Assembly: GCF_009938205.1 (NCBI RefSeq)
Contig: NZ_AP019654.1
Coordinates: 2,818,540-2,882,539 of the forward strand
Reading direction: 5' to 3'
Length of the DNA stretch: 64,000 nt
From: Vibrio panuliri
GTDB taxonomy: Bacteria > Pseudomonadota > Gammaproteobacteria > Enterobacterales > Vibrionaceae
The position numbers were made by a program, and so were the translations under genes. The notes under the pieces are model-generated. The model saw only the letters and a list, made by a program, of their open reading frames with translations. It made no database searches and was not told the origin of the DNA. This document shows, piece after piece, positions 10,003-20,704 of the stretch (the first letter of the stretch is position 1; each line of letters starts with the position of its first letter).

Positions 10003-11385
10003 TTAACGACCAAATGGATTAAAACCGCCACCACCGCCCATGCCACCCATCATGCCTTGCATGTTGCGCATCATGCCTTTCATGCCACCCTTTTGCATTT
10101 TCTTCATCATCTTCTGCATTTGGGTGAACTGCTTAAGCAAGCGGTTTACATCTTGAACTTGTACACCAGAACCTGCAGCAATGCGTTTCTTACGTGAACC
10201 TTTAATAATTTCAGGACGTTGGCGCTCTTTCATTGTCATTGAGTTAATGATCGCTTCCATCTGCTTAAACATCTTGTCGTCAACTTTGTCTTTTACATCA
10301 GAAGGAAGTTGAGACATGCCTGGCAGTTTGTCTAGCATGCCCATCATGCCGCCCATGTTCTGCATCTGACCAAGTTGCTCACGGAAATCTTCTAAATCGA
10401 AGCCTTTCTTCTCTTTGAACTTCTTCGCCAGTTTTTCAGCTTTTTCTTGGTCAACGTTGCGCTGTAGATCTTCAATCAGTGACAGTACATCACCCATACC
10501 CAGAATACGTGAAGCAACACGATCAGGGTGGAACGGTTCTAGAGCATCGGTCTTTTCGCCCACACCCAAGAACTTAATTGGTTTACCTGTAATGTGACGT
10601 ACAGACAGCGCGGCACCACCACGAGCATCACCATCAACTTTGGTTAGGATGACACCGGTTAGAGGCAGAGCATCGCCAAACGCTTTTGCAGTGTTTGCAG
10701 CATCTTGACCTGTCATTGCATCAACAACAAACAGCGTCTCTACTGGATTAATAGCAGAATGGAGATCTTGAATCTCTGCCATCATCTGTTCATCAACCGC
10801 TAAACGACCTGCAGTATCGACAACCAATACGTCATAGAATTTCTTCTTCGCGTGGTCAATAGCCGCGTTAGCGATATCAATTGGCTTTTGGTCTGCGCTT
10901 GATGGGAAGAAATCTACCCCCACATCTGCCGCTAACGTTTCTAGCTGTTTAATCGCCGCAGGGCGATAAACGTCGGCAGAAACCACCAAGACTTTCTTCT
11001 TGTCGCGCTCAGTCAGCAATTTAGACAGTTTACCTACCGAAGTGGTTTTACCTGCACCTTGCAAACCTGCCATTAGAATCACAGCCGGTGGTTGAGCAGC
11101 AAGGTTTAACGCCTCGTTCGACTCACCCATCACCGCTTCAAGCTCAGCTTGAACGATCTTAATGAATTCTTGACCAGGAGTCAGAGATTTAGAAACCTCA
11201 ACCCCAACGGCACTCTCTTTTACACGATTGATAAATTCACGTACGACAGGCAGAGCAACGTCAGCCTCAAGTAGCGCCATGCGCACTTCACGTAGCGTTT
11301 CTTTTATATTGTCTTCGGTAAGACGCCCTTTACCACTGATGTTTTTCAGGGTACGGGATAGGCGATCCGTTAAATTCTCAAACAT
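10003..11385 (-). CDS. ffh: Signal recognition particle protein Ffh
   Basis: Ffh with 4.5S RNA targets nascent membrane proteins to FtsY and SecYEG. The 460-residue protein has the N domain, a SRP-type GTPase G domain (G1 GLQGAGKTT, VVDTAGRLAVDEQMM, TKVDGDARGG) and a methionine-rich M domain with a Gly/Met tail (MQGMMGGMGGGGGF). Length is normal. It is transcribed toward rpsP. Confidence 0.98.
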   Translation of the reverse strand: MFENLTDRLSRTLKNISGKGRLTEDNIKETLREVRMALLEADVALPVVREFINRVKESAVGVEVSKSLTPGQEFIKIVQAELEAVMGESNEALNLAAQPPAVILMAGLQGAGKTTSVGKLSKLLTERDKKKVLVVSADVYRPAAIKQLETLAADVGVDFFPSSADQKPIDIANAAIDHAKKKFYDVLVVDTAGRLAVDEQMMAEIQDLHSAINPVETLFVVDAMTGQDAANTAKAFGDALPLTGVILTKVDGDARGGAALSVRHITGKPIKFLGVGEKTDALEPFHPDRVASRILGMGDVLSLIEDLQRNVDQEKAEKLAKKFKEKKGFDLEDFREQLGQMQNMGGMMGMLDKLPGMSQLPSDVKDKVDDKMFKQMEAIINSMTMKERQRPEIIKGSRKKRIAAGSGVQVQDVNRLLKQFTQMQKMMKKMQKGGMKGMMRNMQGMMGGMGGGGGFNPFGR

Positions 11386-11567
11386 CTTGTTCTCTTCGCT
11401 AAATTCGGCGATAAATTACTATGAGTATACCTTAGCCAACCCTCGCTTGGCACTAGTCGATTAGAATTTGATATCTCATCTCTCACAATTCAACCCTTAT
11501 CTCCCATAGCCCAAAAGCTTGATGCAAGGTATAATTTGTTAAAAATCCACCAGCTTAATCGAGAGTA

Positions 11568-12362
11568 ATGGACAACTTAGTCGCAGTCAGCGCAGCAATT
11601 CTCTATATATTGGCGATTGCCACCATCATTCCTGGCTTGGTTCATCAAACAGGGATAAGAGCAAAAACCGTCTTGGTTAGTGCTGTTCTTGCGTTGATAT
11701 TTCACGCGTGGTCATTAGGCGATCTTATTCTTTCAGGTTCAGGTCAGAACCTGAGTATCCTCAATGTCGCGTCATTAATTAGCTTTATTATTTCGCTGGT
11801 GATGAGTGTCGCGATGGTAAAAACGCGCATCTGGTTTTTATTACCCGTGGTGTACAGCTTTGCCGCGCTCAATCTACTTGCTGCCACGCTATTACCAAGT
11901 AGCTATATCACTCACTTTGAGAATGACCCAAAGCTGCTCATTCATATTTCGTTGGCGCTGTTTTCATATTCCACATTGACTATTGGCGCCTTGTACGCGC
12001 TGCAACTAGCATGGTTGGACAACCGACTTAAAGCGAAAAAGGCACTGGCGATTAACCCCAATGTCCCGCCATTAATGTTGATTGAACGTCAGTTGTTTAA
12101 GATTATCCTGATTGGTAACTTACTTCTGACCGCGACACTGCTGACTGGCTTTACCTTTGTTCAGGATATGATCGCCCAAGGTAAAGCCCATAAAGCGATT
12201 CTCTCTTTTGTCGCGTGGGTCATTTACTCCGTACTGATTTGGGGTCACTACCACAGAGGATGGCGCGGTAAGAAAGTAACATGGTTTGCCATTGCTGGTG
12301 CAACCTTGCTCACCATTGCCTATTTTGGCAGCCGCTTTGTGCGTGAGATCATTCTCAGATAA
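11568..12362 (+). CDS. ypjD: Inner-membrane cytochrome c assembly-like protein YpjD
   Basis: This 264-residue protein has about eight predicted TM helices and belongs to the CcsA/CcmC-like 'cytochrome c assembly' family. The conserved WxxxxxL and HIS...YSTLTIGALYALQL segments are present and the C-terminal half carries a His in VIWGHYHRGWRGK. The E. coli homologue YpjD lies next to ffh in the opposite direction, exactly as here. Its substrate is not established; I infer a membrane protein affecting envelope or transport rather than a proven haem handler. Confidence 0.85.
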   Translation: MDNLVAVSAAILYILAIATIIPGLVHQTGIRAKTVLVSAVLALIFHAWSLGDLILSGSGQNLSILNVASLISFIISLVMSVAMVKTRIWFLLPVVYSFAALNLLAATLLPSSYITHFENDPKLLIHISLALFSYSTLTIGALYALQLAWLDNRLKAKKALAINPNVPPLMLIERQLFKIILIGNLLLTATLLTGFTFVQDMIAQGKAHKAILSFVAWVIYSVLIWGHYHRGWRGKKVTWFAIAGATLLTIAYFGSRFVREIILR

Positions 12363-12363
12363 T

Positions 12364-12390
12364 TGAAGGTGCAGAAATGCACCTTTTTTC
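12364..12390 (+). terminator. Intrinsic terminator of ypjD
   Basis: AAGGTGCA/TGCACCTT stem with a 4-nt loop followed by a T tract, immediately after the stop codon. Confidence 0.8.
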
Positions 12391-12489
12391 ATTCCTGAGC
12401 TTTAGGATATACCATTCTCTATTCATCATTGACTTACCGATATAGTTAGGTCATAAATTAAGCTAAACATCTCAAGGAACAGGTACGTT

Positions 12490-13764
12490 TTGGACGACAT
12501 ATCAACGGGTATCTTATTTGCGCTACTCGCGTGTCTCATTGTCATTTCAGGTTATTTTTCAGGTTCAGAGACGGGCATGATGGCTTTGAACCGCTATCGA
12601 TTAAAACACTTATCCAACAGTGGTCATAAGGGTGCCAAACGCGTAGAGAGGTTGCTCGACCGACCCGATCGTTTGATTGGGCTGATTCTGATTGGCAATA
12701 ACCTCGTCAATATTCTCGCTTCTGCCATCGCCACGATTCTCGGCATGCGTCTCTACGGTGATATCGGCGTCGCCATCGCCACTGGTGCTCTCACCTTAGT
12801 CATACTCGTCTTTGCCGAGGTTACCCCGAAAACACTCGCTGCACTTTATCCAGAACGCGTCTCCTATGCGAGCAGCATCTTGCTCTCAATACTGATGAAA
12901 GTCCTCTCGCCGCTGGTTATCTTAGTCAACTTTATCACCAACGGATTTATTCGCTTACTTGGTGTCAAAGTAAGTCATGGTGATGATGACCACCTCAGTT
13001 CTGAAGAGCTACGGACTGTGGTTAACGAAGCAGGAAGCCTTATCCCTCGTCGCCACCAAGATATGCTGGTGTCAATTTTGGATTTGGAAAATGTCACCGT
13101 GAACGACATCATGGTGCCACGTAATGAAATCACAGGTATTGATATCAATGACGACTGGAAGTCGATTGTTCGCCAGTTAACGCATTCACCGCATGGTCGT
13201 GTGGTTCTCTATCGCGACCAAATTGATGAAGCCGTAGGAATGCTGCGTCTGCGTGAAGCTTATCGCCTAATGTTGGAAAAAAACGAGTTCACCAAAGAGC
13301 GCTTATTACGAGCAGCCGATGAAGTCTATTTTATCCCTGAAGGTACACCGCTCAATGTACAACTGCTTAAGTTCCAACGTAAGAAGCAACGTATTGGTTT
13401 AATTGTCGATGAGTACGGCGATATTATAGGTTTGATCACCTTGGAAGATATTTTAGAAGAAATCGTTGGGGAGTTTACCACCTCAATCGCACCGAGCTTA
13501 TCCGAGGAAATCGTGCCACAAGATGACGGTAGTTTCTTGATTGAAGCTAGCGCTAACATCCGCGATATCAACAAGGGCCTTAAATGGAAGTTGCCAACCG
13601 ACGGACCACGCACTTTAAACGGTTTGATACTTGAGCACTTAGAAGATATTCCAGAAAGCCATTTGAGTGTGCAGGTTTCAGGTCATCCAATGGAGATCGT
13701 TGAGCTGGAAGAAAACCGCATAAAGTTGGTGAAGGTCTTCCCTAAAATTAAGAAAGCGAGCTAA
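12490..13764 (+). CDS. CNNM/CorB-CorC family transporter-associated protein (YfjD-like)
   Basis: The 424-residue protein has an N-terminal DUF21/CNNM membrane domain (about 1-185, GYFSGSETGMMALNRYRL), a pair of CBS domains (about 200-330, DIMVPRNEITGID and GLIVDEYGDIIGLITLEDI) and a C-terminal CorC/HlyC domain (about 345-420). Homologues act in Mg2+/Co2+ efflux or resistance. It starts with TTG at 12490, the only start that keeps the whole first TM helix. E. coli yfjD is likewise next to ypjD-ffh. The older label 'hemolysin' is not supported here. Confidence 0.88.
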   Translation: MDDISTGILFALLACLIVISGYFSGSETGMMALNRYRLKHLSNSGHKGAKRVERLLDRPDRLIGLILIGNNLVNILASAIATILGMRLYGDIGVAIATGALTLVILVFAEVTPKTLAALYPERVSYASSILLSILMKVLSPLVILVNFITNGFIRLLGVKVSHGDDDHLSSEELRTVVNEAGSLIPRRHQDMLVSILDLENVTVNDIMVPRNEITGIDINDDWKSIVRQLTHSPHGRVVLYRDQIDEAVGMLRLREAYRLMLEKNEFTKERLLRAADEVYFIPEGTPLNVQLLKFQRKKQRIGLIVDEYGDIIGLITLEDILEEIVGEFTTSIAPSLSEEIVPQDDGSFLIEASANIRDINKGLKWKLPTDGPRTLNGLILEHLEDIPESHLSVQVSGHPMEIVELEENRIKLVKVFPKIKKAS

Positions 13765-13802
13765 GCAGACTCTTTACTCGCTTAAGTTCGATAACTCAAA
13801 AC

Positions 13803-13834
13803 AAAAACGCCTTGGACAACCAAGGCGTTTGCGT
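13803..13834 (+). terminator. Bidirectional terminator between the CorB-like gene and rpoS
   Basis: AAACGCCTTGG and CCAAGGCGTTT form an 11-bp stem with a 4-nt loop and A/T tracts on both sides. It serves the plus-strand gene and rpoS, which converge on it. Confidence 0.85.
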
Positions 13835-13850
13835 TTAATCAGAACAGTGA

Positions 13851-14834
13851 TTAATCGTCTTCGACGCTAAACAAGTTTTCCATACTCAAACCTTGCTTAA
13901 CTAGGATTTCACGTAGGCGACGTAACCCTTCAACTTGAATTTGGCGTACTCGCTCACGAGTCAGGTTGATTTCTCTACCGACTTCTTCAAGCGTTGATGG
14001 TTCATATCCAAGCAAACCAAAACGGCGTGCCAAAACTTCTTTTTGCTTTGGATTTAGCTCATCAAGCCAATTAATTAGTGAATCCTTGATATCGTCATCT
14101 TGCGTCGACACTTCTGGATCTGAGTGCTTCACATCAGGAATGATATCTAACAGTGCTTTCTCACCATCACCACCAATTGGTGTATCCACTGAACTGATAC
14201 GCTCATTTAGACGTAGCATTTTGCTGACATCGTCAACTGGCTTATCGAGTTGTGTGGCAATCTCTTCTGCGGTTGGCTCATGATCAAGCTTTTGCGATAG
14301 CTCGCGCGCGGTTCGCAAGTAGATATTAAGCTCTTTCACCACGTGAATCGGTAAGCGAATGGTGCGAGTTTGGTTCATTAGCGCACGCTCAATCGTTTGA
14401 CGGATCCACCAAGTGGCGTAAGTTGAAAAGCGGAAACCTCTCTCGGGGTCAAATTTTTCGACCGCTCGAATCAAGCCAAGGTTACCCTCTTCAATTAAAT
14501 CAAGTAGAGCGAGTCCTCGATTACTGTAGCGACGAGAAATTTTAACCACTAAACGCAGGTTACTCTCTATCATACGCTTACGCGCCGCTTCATCACCACG
14601 CAAAGCGCGACGTGCATATAGCACTTCTTCTTCTGCAGTGAGGAGTGGAGAGAAACCAATTTCGCCAAGATAAAGCTGAGTCGCATCGAGATTCTTATTC
14701 GATACCTCGTACTCTTCTTTGCTGGTCTCATTTACTGGTGTGGATTTTTGTTCGAGTTGTGTCTCGACATCGAAACCTTCCATGTTTTCAATATCAAACT
14801 CTTGTACTTTTGCTGCTGTGTTGCTGATACTCAT
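13851..14834 (-). CDS. rpoS: RNA polymerase sigma factor RpoS (sigma-38)
   Basis: RpoS is the stationary-phase/general stress sigma factor. The 327-residue group 2 sigma factor has region 1.2 ([21 protein letters not shown]), region 2 ([33 protein letters not shown]), region 3, and the region 4 helix-turn-helix ([21 protein letters not shown]). It is downstream of nlpD, where the main rpoS promoter usually lies. Confidence 0.98.
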   Translation of the reverse strand: MSISNTAAKVQEFDIENMEGFDVETQLEQKSTPVNETSKEEYEVSNKNLDATQLYLGEIGFSPLLTAEEEVLYARRALRGDEAARKRMIESNLRLVVKISRRYSNRGLALLDLIEEGNLGLIRAVEKFDPERGFRFSTYATWWIRQTIERALMNQTRTIRLPIHVVKELNIYLRTARELSQKLDHEPTAEEIATQLDKPVDDVSKMLRLNERISSVDTPIGGDGEKALLDIIPDVKHSDPEVSTQDDDIKDSLINWLDELNPKQKEVLARRFGLLGYEPSTLEEVGREINLTRERVRQIQVEGLRRLREILVKQGLSMENLFSVEDD

Positions 14835-14907
14835 AGCGCCTCCCCCTGGCGAGCTAGCAAGACATTTAATACATCTAATGTCCTTCGATGGATATTTCTA
14901 GCAAAGT

Positions 14908-15828
14908 TTACGGCAAGTAGCGTTTAGGATTCACTGACTTACCTTGATAGCGAATTTCAAAGTGCAAGCGAACACTGTTGGTTCCAGAACTGCCCATAGT
15001 TGCAATTTTTTGGCCTGATTTTACACTTTGACCTTCTTTTACTAGCAACTGATCGTTATGCGCATATGCGCTTAAAAATTTATCGTTATGTTTTATAATG
15101 ACGAGGTTGCCATAACCTCTTAAAGCGTTTCCAGAATATACGACGGTGCCGGCAGCGGTGGATATGATGGATTGACCTCGCTGTCCTGCGATATCAATAC
15201 CCTTATTCCCTTGGTCTCCCGTCGAGAAATTTTTAATTACTCTCCCTTTAGTTGGCCACAACCATTTGGTAACGTTAGCGTTAGCATGTGTCGATTTACT
15301 GACATTATTGTTAACATTCTGTTTACCTTTAGAACCAACATACTCCTTTGGTTTAGATTGTTCAACCCCTTTTGTCGCAGTTTTTTGTGCTACTGGTTTA
15401 GTATTGGTGGTGCTTTGCTTTGTAACCCCTTGATTCGAGTTTTTACTCGAAGTTGTCGGTTTGGCTGCAGCCACCGCAGAACCTGTTGCTACCGCTTTAG
15501 TTGAGGAGCCACCAGCGCCTGTACCCGCATAAGCCGGTGGACGATAGGCAGGCTGCCATAGTTTTAGCTTTTGTCCTGGGTAAATCGTGTAAGGGGCTGA
15601 AAGACGGTTGTAGCGGATGATCTCATTTACATCTTTATCTGTAACGTAAGCAATAAAGTAGAGCGTATCGCCCTTCTCTACTTGATAGTAACTGCCTCGA
15701 TAGCTGCCACGCGGAATGGAATCATAATCTTTATTCAAACTTGATACAGGCGCAGGGGAATGAGCCGAACATCCAGCTAGAATGCTACTCAGAGTAAATA
15801 TCAATAATGAATGAGACTTAATATGCAT
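14908..15828 (-). CDS. nlpD: Murein hydrolase activator lipoprotein NlpD
   Basis: NlpD is an envelope lipoprotein that activates amidase AmiC at the septum. The 306-residue protein has a signal peptide with lipobox LAGC (Cys19), a LysM peptidoglycan-binding domain (about 50-95, VEKGDTLYFIAYVTDKDV), a long low-complexity Ala/Thr/Lys/Asn linker, and a C-terminal M23-type LytM domain. That domain lacks the complete HxH metal set (AYAHNDQLL; LHFEIRYQGK), as in catalytically inactive NlpD. It overlaps the nlpD-rpoS order and is 2 nt after pcm. Confidence 0.96.
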   Translation of the reverse strand: MHIKSHSLLIFTLSSILAGCSAHSPAPVSSLNKDYDSIPRGSYRGSYYQVEKGDTLYFIAYVTDKDVNEIIRYNRLSAPYTIYPGQKLKLWQPAYRPPAYAGTGAGGSSTKAVATGSAVAAAKPTTSSKNSNQGVTKQSTTNTKPVAQKTATKGVEQSKPKEYVGSKGKQNVNNNVSKSTHANANVTKWLWPTKGRVIKNFSTGDQGNKGIDIAGQRGQSIISTAAGTVVYSGNALRGYGNLVIIKHNDKFLSAYAHNDQLLVKEGQSVKSGQKIATMGSSGTNSVRLHFEIRYQGKSVNPKRYLP

Positions 15829-15830
15829 GA

Positions 15831-16457
15831 TTAAGCAAGATCACCCGCGACTAAAGGTACGAAGCGCACCATTTCTATTACTTCAGATAAATAACCATCT
15901 CCCTGACGAGAGATTTTTAACAACTGTTGCTCGTCTATTCCTACTGGAATGATAAGCACACCGCCATCATTTAATTGCTCAAGCAGCTGTTGAGGAATGC
16001 TCTCTGCCGCTGCCGTGACAATAATGGCATCAAAAGGGGCTTTCGCTGCCCACCCTTGCCAACCATCGCCATGTTTAGTGGATATATTATAGATGTCCAA
16101 CTGTTTCAGACGACGTTTTGCCTCCCATTGCAACGCTTTGATGCGCTCGACGGAATAAACATGATCCACTAACTGGGCAAGCACCGCCGTTTGATAGCCG
16201 GAGCCTGTACCCACCTCTAGGACTTTACTCTCAGGTTTAAGTTCCAGCATCTCCGTCATTTTAGCGACGATGTACGGTTGAGAAATTGTCTGTCCATGAC
16301 CAATCGGTAGCGCATTGTTGTCATACGCTTGGTGCATCATTGCTTGAGAAACGAAACTTTCCCGAGGCAATGCGTGTATTGCTTCCAGTACCGCTTGATC
16401 TTTAATGCCACTCGCGACAAGAAACTGCATCAATTTGTCGGCATGTGGGTTTGCCAT
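15831..16457 (-). CDS. pcm: Protein-L-isoaspartate O-methyltransferase
   Basis: Pcm methylates isoaspartyl residues in aged proteins so they can revert to aspartate. The 208-residue protein has the PCMT SAM-binding motif [18 protein letters not shown] and the conserved [18 protein letters not shown]. It sits between surE and nlpD in the usual stress/survival cluster. Confidence 0.97.
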   Translation of the reverse strand: MANPHADKLMQFLVASGIKDQAVLEAIHALPRESFVSQAMMHQAYDNNALPIGHGQTISQPYIVAKMTEMLELKPESKVLEVGTGSGYQTAVLAQLVDHVYSVERIKALQWEAKRRLKQLDIYNISTKHGDGWQGWAAKAPFDAIIVTAAAESIPQQLLEQLNDGGVLIIPVGIDEQQLLKISRQGDGYLSEVIEMVRFVPLVAGDLA

Positions 16458-16459
16458 TA

Positions 16460-17218
16460 CTACTTACCTTTTAACCAATGAGACATTGCGCCGATAGACT
16501 CATGAGCTGTCAAATCCACTTGCAGTGGCGTAATGGAAACAAATCCATGTTCTATCGCATAAAAATCTGTGCCTTCTCCGGCATCCTGCTCTTTACCTGG
16601 AGGACCTAACCAATAAATATCATGCCCGCGAGGATCTTGCTGCTTAATCATGTCTTCAGCGTGATGACGCGCACCCAAGCGTGTTACTACTGTCCCGGTT
16701 AACTCGTTATAAGTACGATCCGGGATATTGACGTTCAATAATCGGTTGGTAGGGATTGGCTGTTTTAAGTGCTGTTCAACCAGCTCAACCGCGACTTGAG
16801 CGGCGGTAGCAAAGTTGACCTTCCCAGCTAAAGATAGAGCAATCGACTGCACACCTAAGAAGTGCCCCTCCATCGCGGCAGCCACGGTGCCCGAATAGAG
16901 GACATCATCACCAAGGTTGGCACCATGATTAATGCCTGATAACACCAAATCAGGTAAATCATCCTTCATCAGCTCGTTGAGCGCAAAGTGCACACAGTCT
17001 GTCGGAGTCCCTTGGACAGAGTAGATTTGAGGCGCAATCATTGTCACGCGGAGCGGTTGCTCGAGAGTCAATGAGTTAGATGCACCAGAACGATTGCGAT
17101 CAGGAGCAACGATCGTGATATCGGCAAATGGCTGCAATGCTTTGGCTAAGGTGTGAATGCCCTCGGCATGCACACCGTCATCGTTACTCAGTAATATTCT
17201 TAGCCGTGACTCACTCAT
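16460..17218 (-). CDS. surE: 5'/3'-nucleotidase SurE
   Basis: SurE dephosphorylates nucleoside 5'- and 3'-monophosphates, a stationary-phase survival function. The 252-residue protein begins with the metal-binding [14 protein letters not shown] motif and has [16 protein letters not shown] and [20 protein letters not shown], the conserved active-site loops. Its start overlaps the truD stop codon (ATGA), so the two are translationally coupled. Confidence 0.97.
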   Translation of the reverse strand: MSESRLRILLSNDDGVHAEGIHTLAKALQPFADITIVAPDRNRSGASNSLTLEQPLRVTMIAPQIYSVQGTPTDCVHFALNELMKDDLPDLVLSGINHGANLGDDVLYSGTVAAAMEGHFLGVQSIALSLAGKVNFATAAQVAVELVEQHLKQPIPTNRLLNVNIPDRTYNELTGTVVTRLGARHHAEDMIKQQDPRGHDIYWLGPPGKEQDAGEGTDFYAIEHGFVSITPLQVDLTAHESIGAMSHWLKGK

Positions 17219-18261
17219 GAGTAGCTGCGCTCCACTTCCACTTCTTCAATCAGTTCACGCACGATCGCGGTAGCAAAGCAACCGGAGTCTAAGGCGAAGC
17301 GCAATGTGATATTGTCGCCTTCAACTTGCCAAGTAAGATTTTGTGCTTTAAGTGCGATCTCACGGCGATCATGACGCATGCGATTACCACGAATCAGTGC
17401 CATCAGATCCGGCTCTGCGTCCAACTGAGGCTGTTCCAACTCAAGTGCTTGAGCCTGAGTTGGCAGCGCATTGTCACCCGCCATAGCAGCAGTAATAAGA
17501 CACTCACCAGTTGCAACTTTCTCGCCCAATTCAACGATATTGCTTGATTCAACCAGTTGTTGTTCTCGGCCCGCTTGCAGCACATCCCCATCCAATAGCT
17601 GGGTAAAAGCGCCTTGCTCGATACGAGCAGAAACGATGTTATTAAAAATCCATGAACGGGCTGCCGACAAGTAGAGGCTACGTTTATTCTGGTTACGAGT
17701 ACGTACGTTCTCACGGCCCCAACGGCGCGCTTCAAGCACATTATTGCCATCGTGACCAAAACGCTGATTACCAAAATAGTTTGGCACACCAGTTTGTGCG
17801 ATCTTCTCTAGACGAGCGATCACTTGCGCCACATCTGTCACTTCAGCGAGTGTTACGACAAACTCATTACCAACCAAATCGCCTGGGCGTAACTTCTTGT
17901 TGTGGCGGTCTGTCGCGACAATCTCAATCGATGGGTATTGAGCAAGGAAAGCACTAAAGTCTGGCGTTTCACCTTTTGGTAAATGCACACTCAGCCACTG
18001 TTCAGTGACGGCATGACGGTCTTTTAAACCAGCCCAGCTCACATCTTTCGATTTCACACCGCAAGCTTTCGCCAGCTCATTAGCAACGAAGCTGGTGTTT
18101 TCACCCGTTTTACGCACGCGCACCATCAAGTGCTCGCCTTCACCCGTAAAATCAAAACCTAGGTTTTCATACACTTGAAAATGCTCAGGCTTGAGTTTCA
18201 ATTTGCCTTGAGCGGTTGGCTTACCATTTAAATAAGCGAGCGAAGATAAAATATCTGACAT
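17215..18261 (-). CDS. truD: tRNA pseudouridine(13) synthase TruD
   Basis: TruD makes pseudouridine 13 in tRNA-Glu. The 348-residue protein carries the catalytic motif [16 protein letters not shown] (Asp in the GLKDR loop) and [14 protein letters not shown], with the TRUD insertion domain between. I choose the ATG at 18261 ([15 protein letters not shown]), the usual start; an ATG at 18279 is also in frame. Confidence 0.96.
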   Translation of the reverse strand: MSDILSSLAYLNGKPTAQGKLKLKPEHFQVYENLGFDFTGEGEHLMVRVRKTGENTSFVANELAKACGVKSKDVSWAGLKDRHAVTEQWLSVHLPKGETPDFSAFLAQYPSIEIVATDRHNKKLRPGDLVGNEFVVTLAEVTDVAQVIARLEKIAQTGVPNYFGNQRFGHDGNNVLEARRWGRENVRTRNQNKRSLYLSAARSWIFNNIVSARIEQGAFTQLLDGDVLQAGREQQLVESSNIVELGEKVATGECLITAAMAGDNALPTQAQALELEQPQLDAEPDLMALIRGNRMRHDRREIALKAQNLTWQVEGDNITLRFALDSGCFATAIVRELIEEVEVERSYS

Positions 18262-18294
18262 GATTGATTCCATCGCCAACAGCGGCGACTTAAA

Positions 18295-18774
18295 TTAATT
18301 TTGTTTGATCAATAGCACCACCGCTTCACACGCGATGCCCTCTTTGCGACCAGTAAAACCAAGACGCTCTGTTGTTGTCGCTTTGACGTTAACATTGCCA
18401 ATCTCAGTCTCTAAATCTTGAGCAATAGCAGCACACATACTCTCGATATGAGGCGCCATCTTTGGCGCTTGCGCCATAATAGTCACGTCTGCATTGCCTA
18501 ATACGTAGCCTTGCTCTTTGACGCGACGATATACATCACGCAGCAACATACGGCTATCTGCACCTTTCCATTTATCATCCGTATCCGGAAAGTGACGACC
18601 AATGTCCCCTGCCGCGATAGCACCTAACAGTGCGTCACTTAACGCATGTAGCGCAACATCACCATCTGAATGAGCAATTAAACCTTGCTCATAAGGAATG
18701 GCAACACCACCAATAATAACCGGGCCTTCGCCGCCAAATTTATGTACATCGAATCCGTGACCAATTCGCATCAT
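18295..18774 (-). CDS. ispF: 2-C-methyl-D-erythritol 2,4-cyclodiphosphate synthase
   Basis: IspF forms MEcPP in the MEP pathway of isoprenoid synthesis. The 159-residue protein has the zinc-binding [12 protein letters not shown] and [19 protein letters not shown] motifs and [10 protein letters not shown]. Two consecutive ATGs occur at the start (18774 and 18771). It is 3 nt downstream of ispD, its usual partner. Confidence 0.97.
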   Translation of the reverse strand: MMRIGHGFDVHKFGGEGPVIIGGVAIPYEQGLIAHSDGDVALHALSDALLGAIAAGDIGRHFPDTDDKWKGADSRMLLRDVYRRVKEQGYVLGNADVTIMAQAPKMAPHIESMCAAIAQDLETEIGNVNVKATTTERLGFTGRKEGIACEAVVLLIKQN

Positions 18775-18777
18775 GGG

Positions 18778-19485
18778 TTATCCTTTATTTCGCTCAAGAT
18801 AGAACTCAGCTAACGCAAGATCTTCAGGTTGAGTAATCTTTATATTATCCGCCGCGCCTTGGACGAGTGCAGGTTGCAACCCCGCCCATTCAAGCGCTGA
18901 TGCCTCATCAGTAATGATAGCACCCGCAGCCAATGCATCAGACAATGTGCGTGTGAGTTGAATCGTTCTAAACATTTGTGGGGTTAACGCATGCCACAAT
19001 GCTTCCCGCTCAACAGTATGAGCAATCTCTTGCTGGCTGTTGGCGCGCTTCATCGTATCACGTACTGGGGCTGCTAAGATGCCACCAACGGCATGAGCCT
19101 GTGATACTTCAATCAGTGTGTTTATATCAGCCTCACGCACGCAAGGTCGCGCCGCATCGTGCACCATTACCCAGTCACTGAGTTGATGCTTAGCAACGTA
19201 CTCTAAACCGGACAACACTGAATCGGCGCGCTCTTGGCCCCCATCCACTCGCACCACATCAGGGTGAGTTGCAATGGACAGTTCTGGAAAATAAGGATCG
19301 CCAGCGGTAACCGCAACCACAACTTTGTGGATGTCTGGATGAGCAAGCAACTTATCAACCGTGTGTTCTAGAACTGTTTTCTGACCAATGGTGAGATACT
19401 GTTTCGGCATGTTGGCTTTCATACGGCTGCCAACACCCGCTGCGGGAACTATCGCAACGATGCCTTGAGTAGTTATTGTTGTCAT
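18778..19485 (-). CDS. ispD: 2-C-methyl-D-erythritol 4-phosphate cytidylyltransferase
   Basis: IspD attaches CMP to MEP in the MEP isoprenoid pathway. The nucleotidyltransferase motif [20 protein letters not shown] is at residues 9-28, with [11 protein letters not shown] and [10 protein letters not shown] further on. The start at 19485 places the gene one base after the ftsB stop; an upstream start at 19506 would overlap ftsB. Confidence 0.96.
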   Translation of the reverse strand: MTTITTQGIVAIVPAAGVGSRMKANMPKQYLTIGQKTVLEHTVDKLLAHPDIHKVVVAVTAGDPYFPELSIATHPDVVRVDGGQERADSVLSGLEYVAKHQLSDWVMVHDAARPCVREADINTLIEVSQAHAVGGILAAPVRDTMKRANSQQEIAHTVEREALWHALTPQMFRTIQLTRTLSDALAAGAIITDEASALEWAGLQPALVQGAADNIKITQPEDLALAEFYLERNKG

Positions 19486-19486
19486 G

Positions 19487-19768
19487 TTACTGATGTTCCT
19501 CTCCAATCATGCGATAGAAGGTTTCCCCCTCTTTCACCATACCAAGCTCATGCCTTGCACGTTCTTCGATTGCATCCAACCCTTGGCGCAAATCATCAAT
19601 TTCAGCGAACATTTCACTATTGCGCGCGGTTAGATTCGCATTCACTTGGTTTTGCACCTCGATCTCAGAGCTAACGGTTTGGTAATCAGCCATTCCGTTT
19701 TTACCCAGCCACCAGGTGTACTGTAGCCAGCCCAAAAGTAACAATAAGATCAGAGCAAAAACTCGCAT
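19487..19768 (-). CDS. ftsB: Cell division protein FtsB
   Basis: FtsB is the small bitopic divisome protein that pairs with FtsL and FtsQ. The 93 residues comprise one N-terminal TM helix ([20 protein letters not shown]) and a periplasmic coiled coil (about 28-75) followed by [17 protein letters not shown], a typical FtsB end. The ftsB-ispD-ispF order is conserved in enterobacteria and vibrios. Confidence 0.95.
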   Translation of the reverse strand: MRVFALILLLLLGWLQYTWWLGKNGMADYQTVSSEIEVQNQVNANLTARNSEMFAEIDDLRQGLDAIEERARHELGMVKEGETFYRMIGEEHQ

Positions 19769-19876
19769 AAAATTTTGTTAGAGAAGAAAAAAGAAAGACC
19801 ACATATATACCATAATGTCACGTTTGGCGCGAGATTAGGAATATGTGGTCTCAAAGAATAAGCGAAATTAACGCGG

Positions 19877-20680
19877 TTAGTTTAAAGCTAGGAAAGCAAA
19901 TAAACCAAAACCTAAGATCAAACGATAGATAACAAATGGGGTCATGCCCATACGTGAAATCAGTTTTAAGAAGAAATGAATACAGATGTAGGCACTGATA
20001 AATGAGGTAATAATCCCCGTCATCAACACACCTAAATGCACTGGCTCACCACTGGTCACTAATTGCAGCCCTAAATATCCACCGGCAAGCAAAATGATTG
20101 GAATCGACATTAAAAACGAAAAACGCGCGGCAGCTTCGCGGGTAAAGCCTAAATATAACGCAGCAGTAATGGTTGCCCCAGAACGAGAAGTTCCCGGAAT
20201 CATAGCCAGTGCTTGAGCAACACCAATAAACAGCGCTTTTTGCCATGTTGCTTGAAACTCGTCATCTTTCAGCGCTGACTTCTTATCGACGTACCACAAC
20301 AACAAACCAAAAATAATCGTGGTCGTCGCAATAATCCATGCACTGCGCATATAGAGCGAGATAATGTCTTTCATAAACAAGCCAAATACGCATGCTGGAA
20401 TCGTGGCAAGCAAGATCATCCAAGCCAATTTGGCTTCTTTGCTTCTATCACCTTTAAAGATTGATGCAAAAAAAGCGCTCAGTAAGCTAACGACTTCACT
20501 GCGGAAATAGATCATGACCGCGGCTAACGTACCAACATGGACTGCAACATCAAATGCCAACCCTTGATCTTCCCAGCCCAAAACAGCTGAAGGCAAAATC
20601 AAATGCGCCGAACTGGATATTGGCAAAAACTCGGTCAATCCTTGGATCAAAGCCAATATAAACGCTTCAAAATAACTCAT
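19877..20680 (-). CDS. uppP: Undecaprenyl-diphosphatase UppP/BacA
   Basis: UppP recycles undecaprenyl pyrophosphate to the lipid carrier phosphate and gives bacitracin resistance. The 267-residue polytopic protein has the two signature motifs [16 protein letters not shown] (residues 14-29) and [17 protein letters not shown]. Length and TM pattern are normal. Confidence 0.97.
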   Translation of the reverse strand: MSYFEAFILALIQGLTEFLPISSSAHLILPSAVLGWEDQGLAFDVAVHVGTLAAVMIYFRSEVVSLLSAFFASIFKGDRSKEAKLAWMILLATIPACVFGLFMKDIISLYMRSAWIIATTTIIFGLLLWYVDKKSALKDDEFQATWQKALFIGVAQALAMIPGTSRSGATITAALYLGFTREAAARFSFLMSIPIILLAGGYLGLQLVTSGEPVHLGVLMTGIITSFISAYICIHFFLKLISRMGMTPFVIYRLILGFGLFAFLALN

Positions 20681-20704
20681 GTAAGACTCATAAATAGATA
20701 AATA

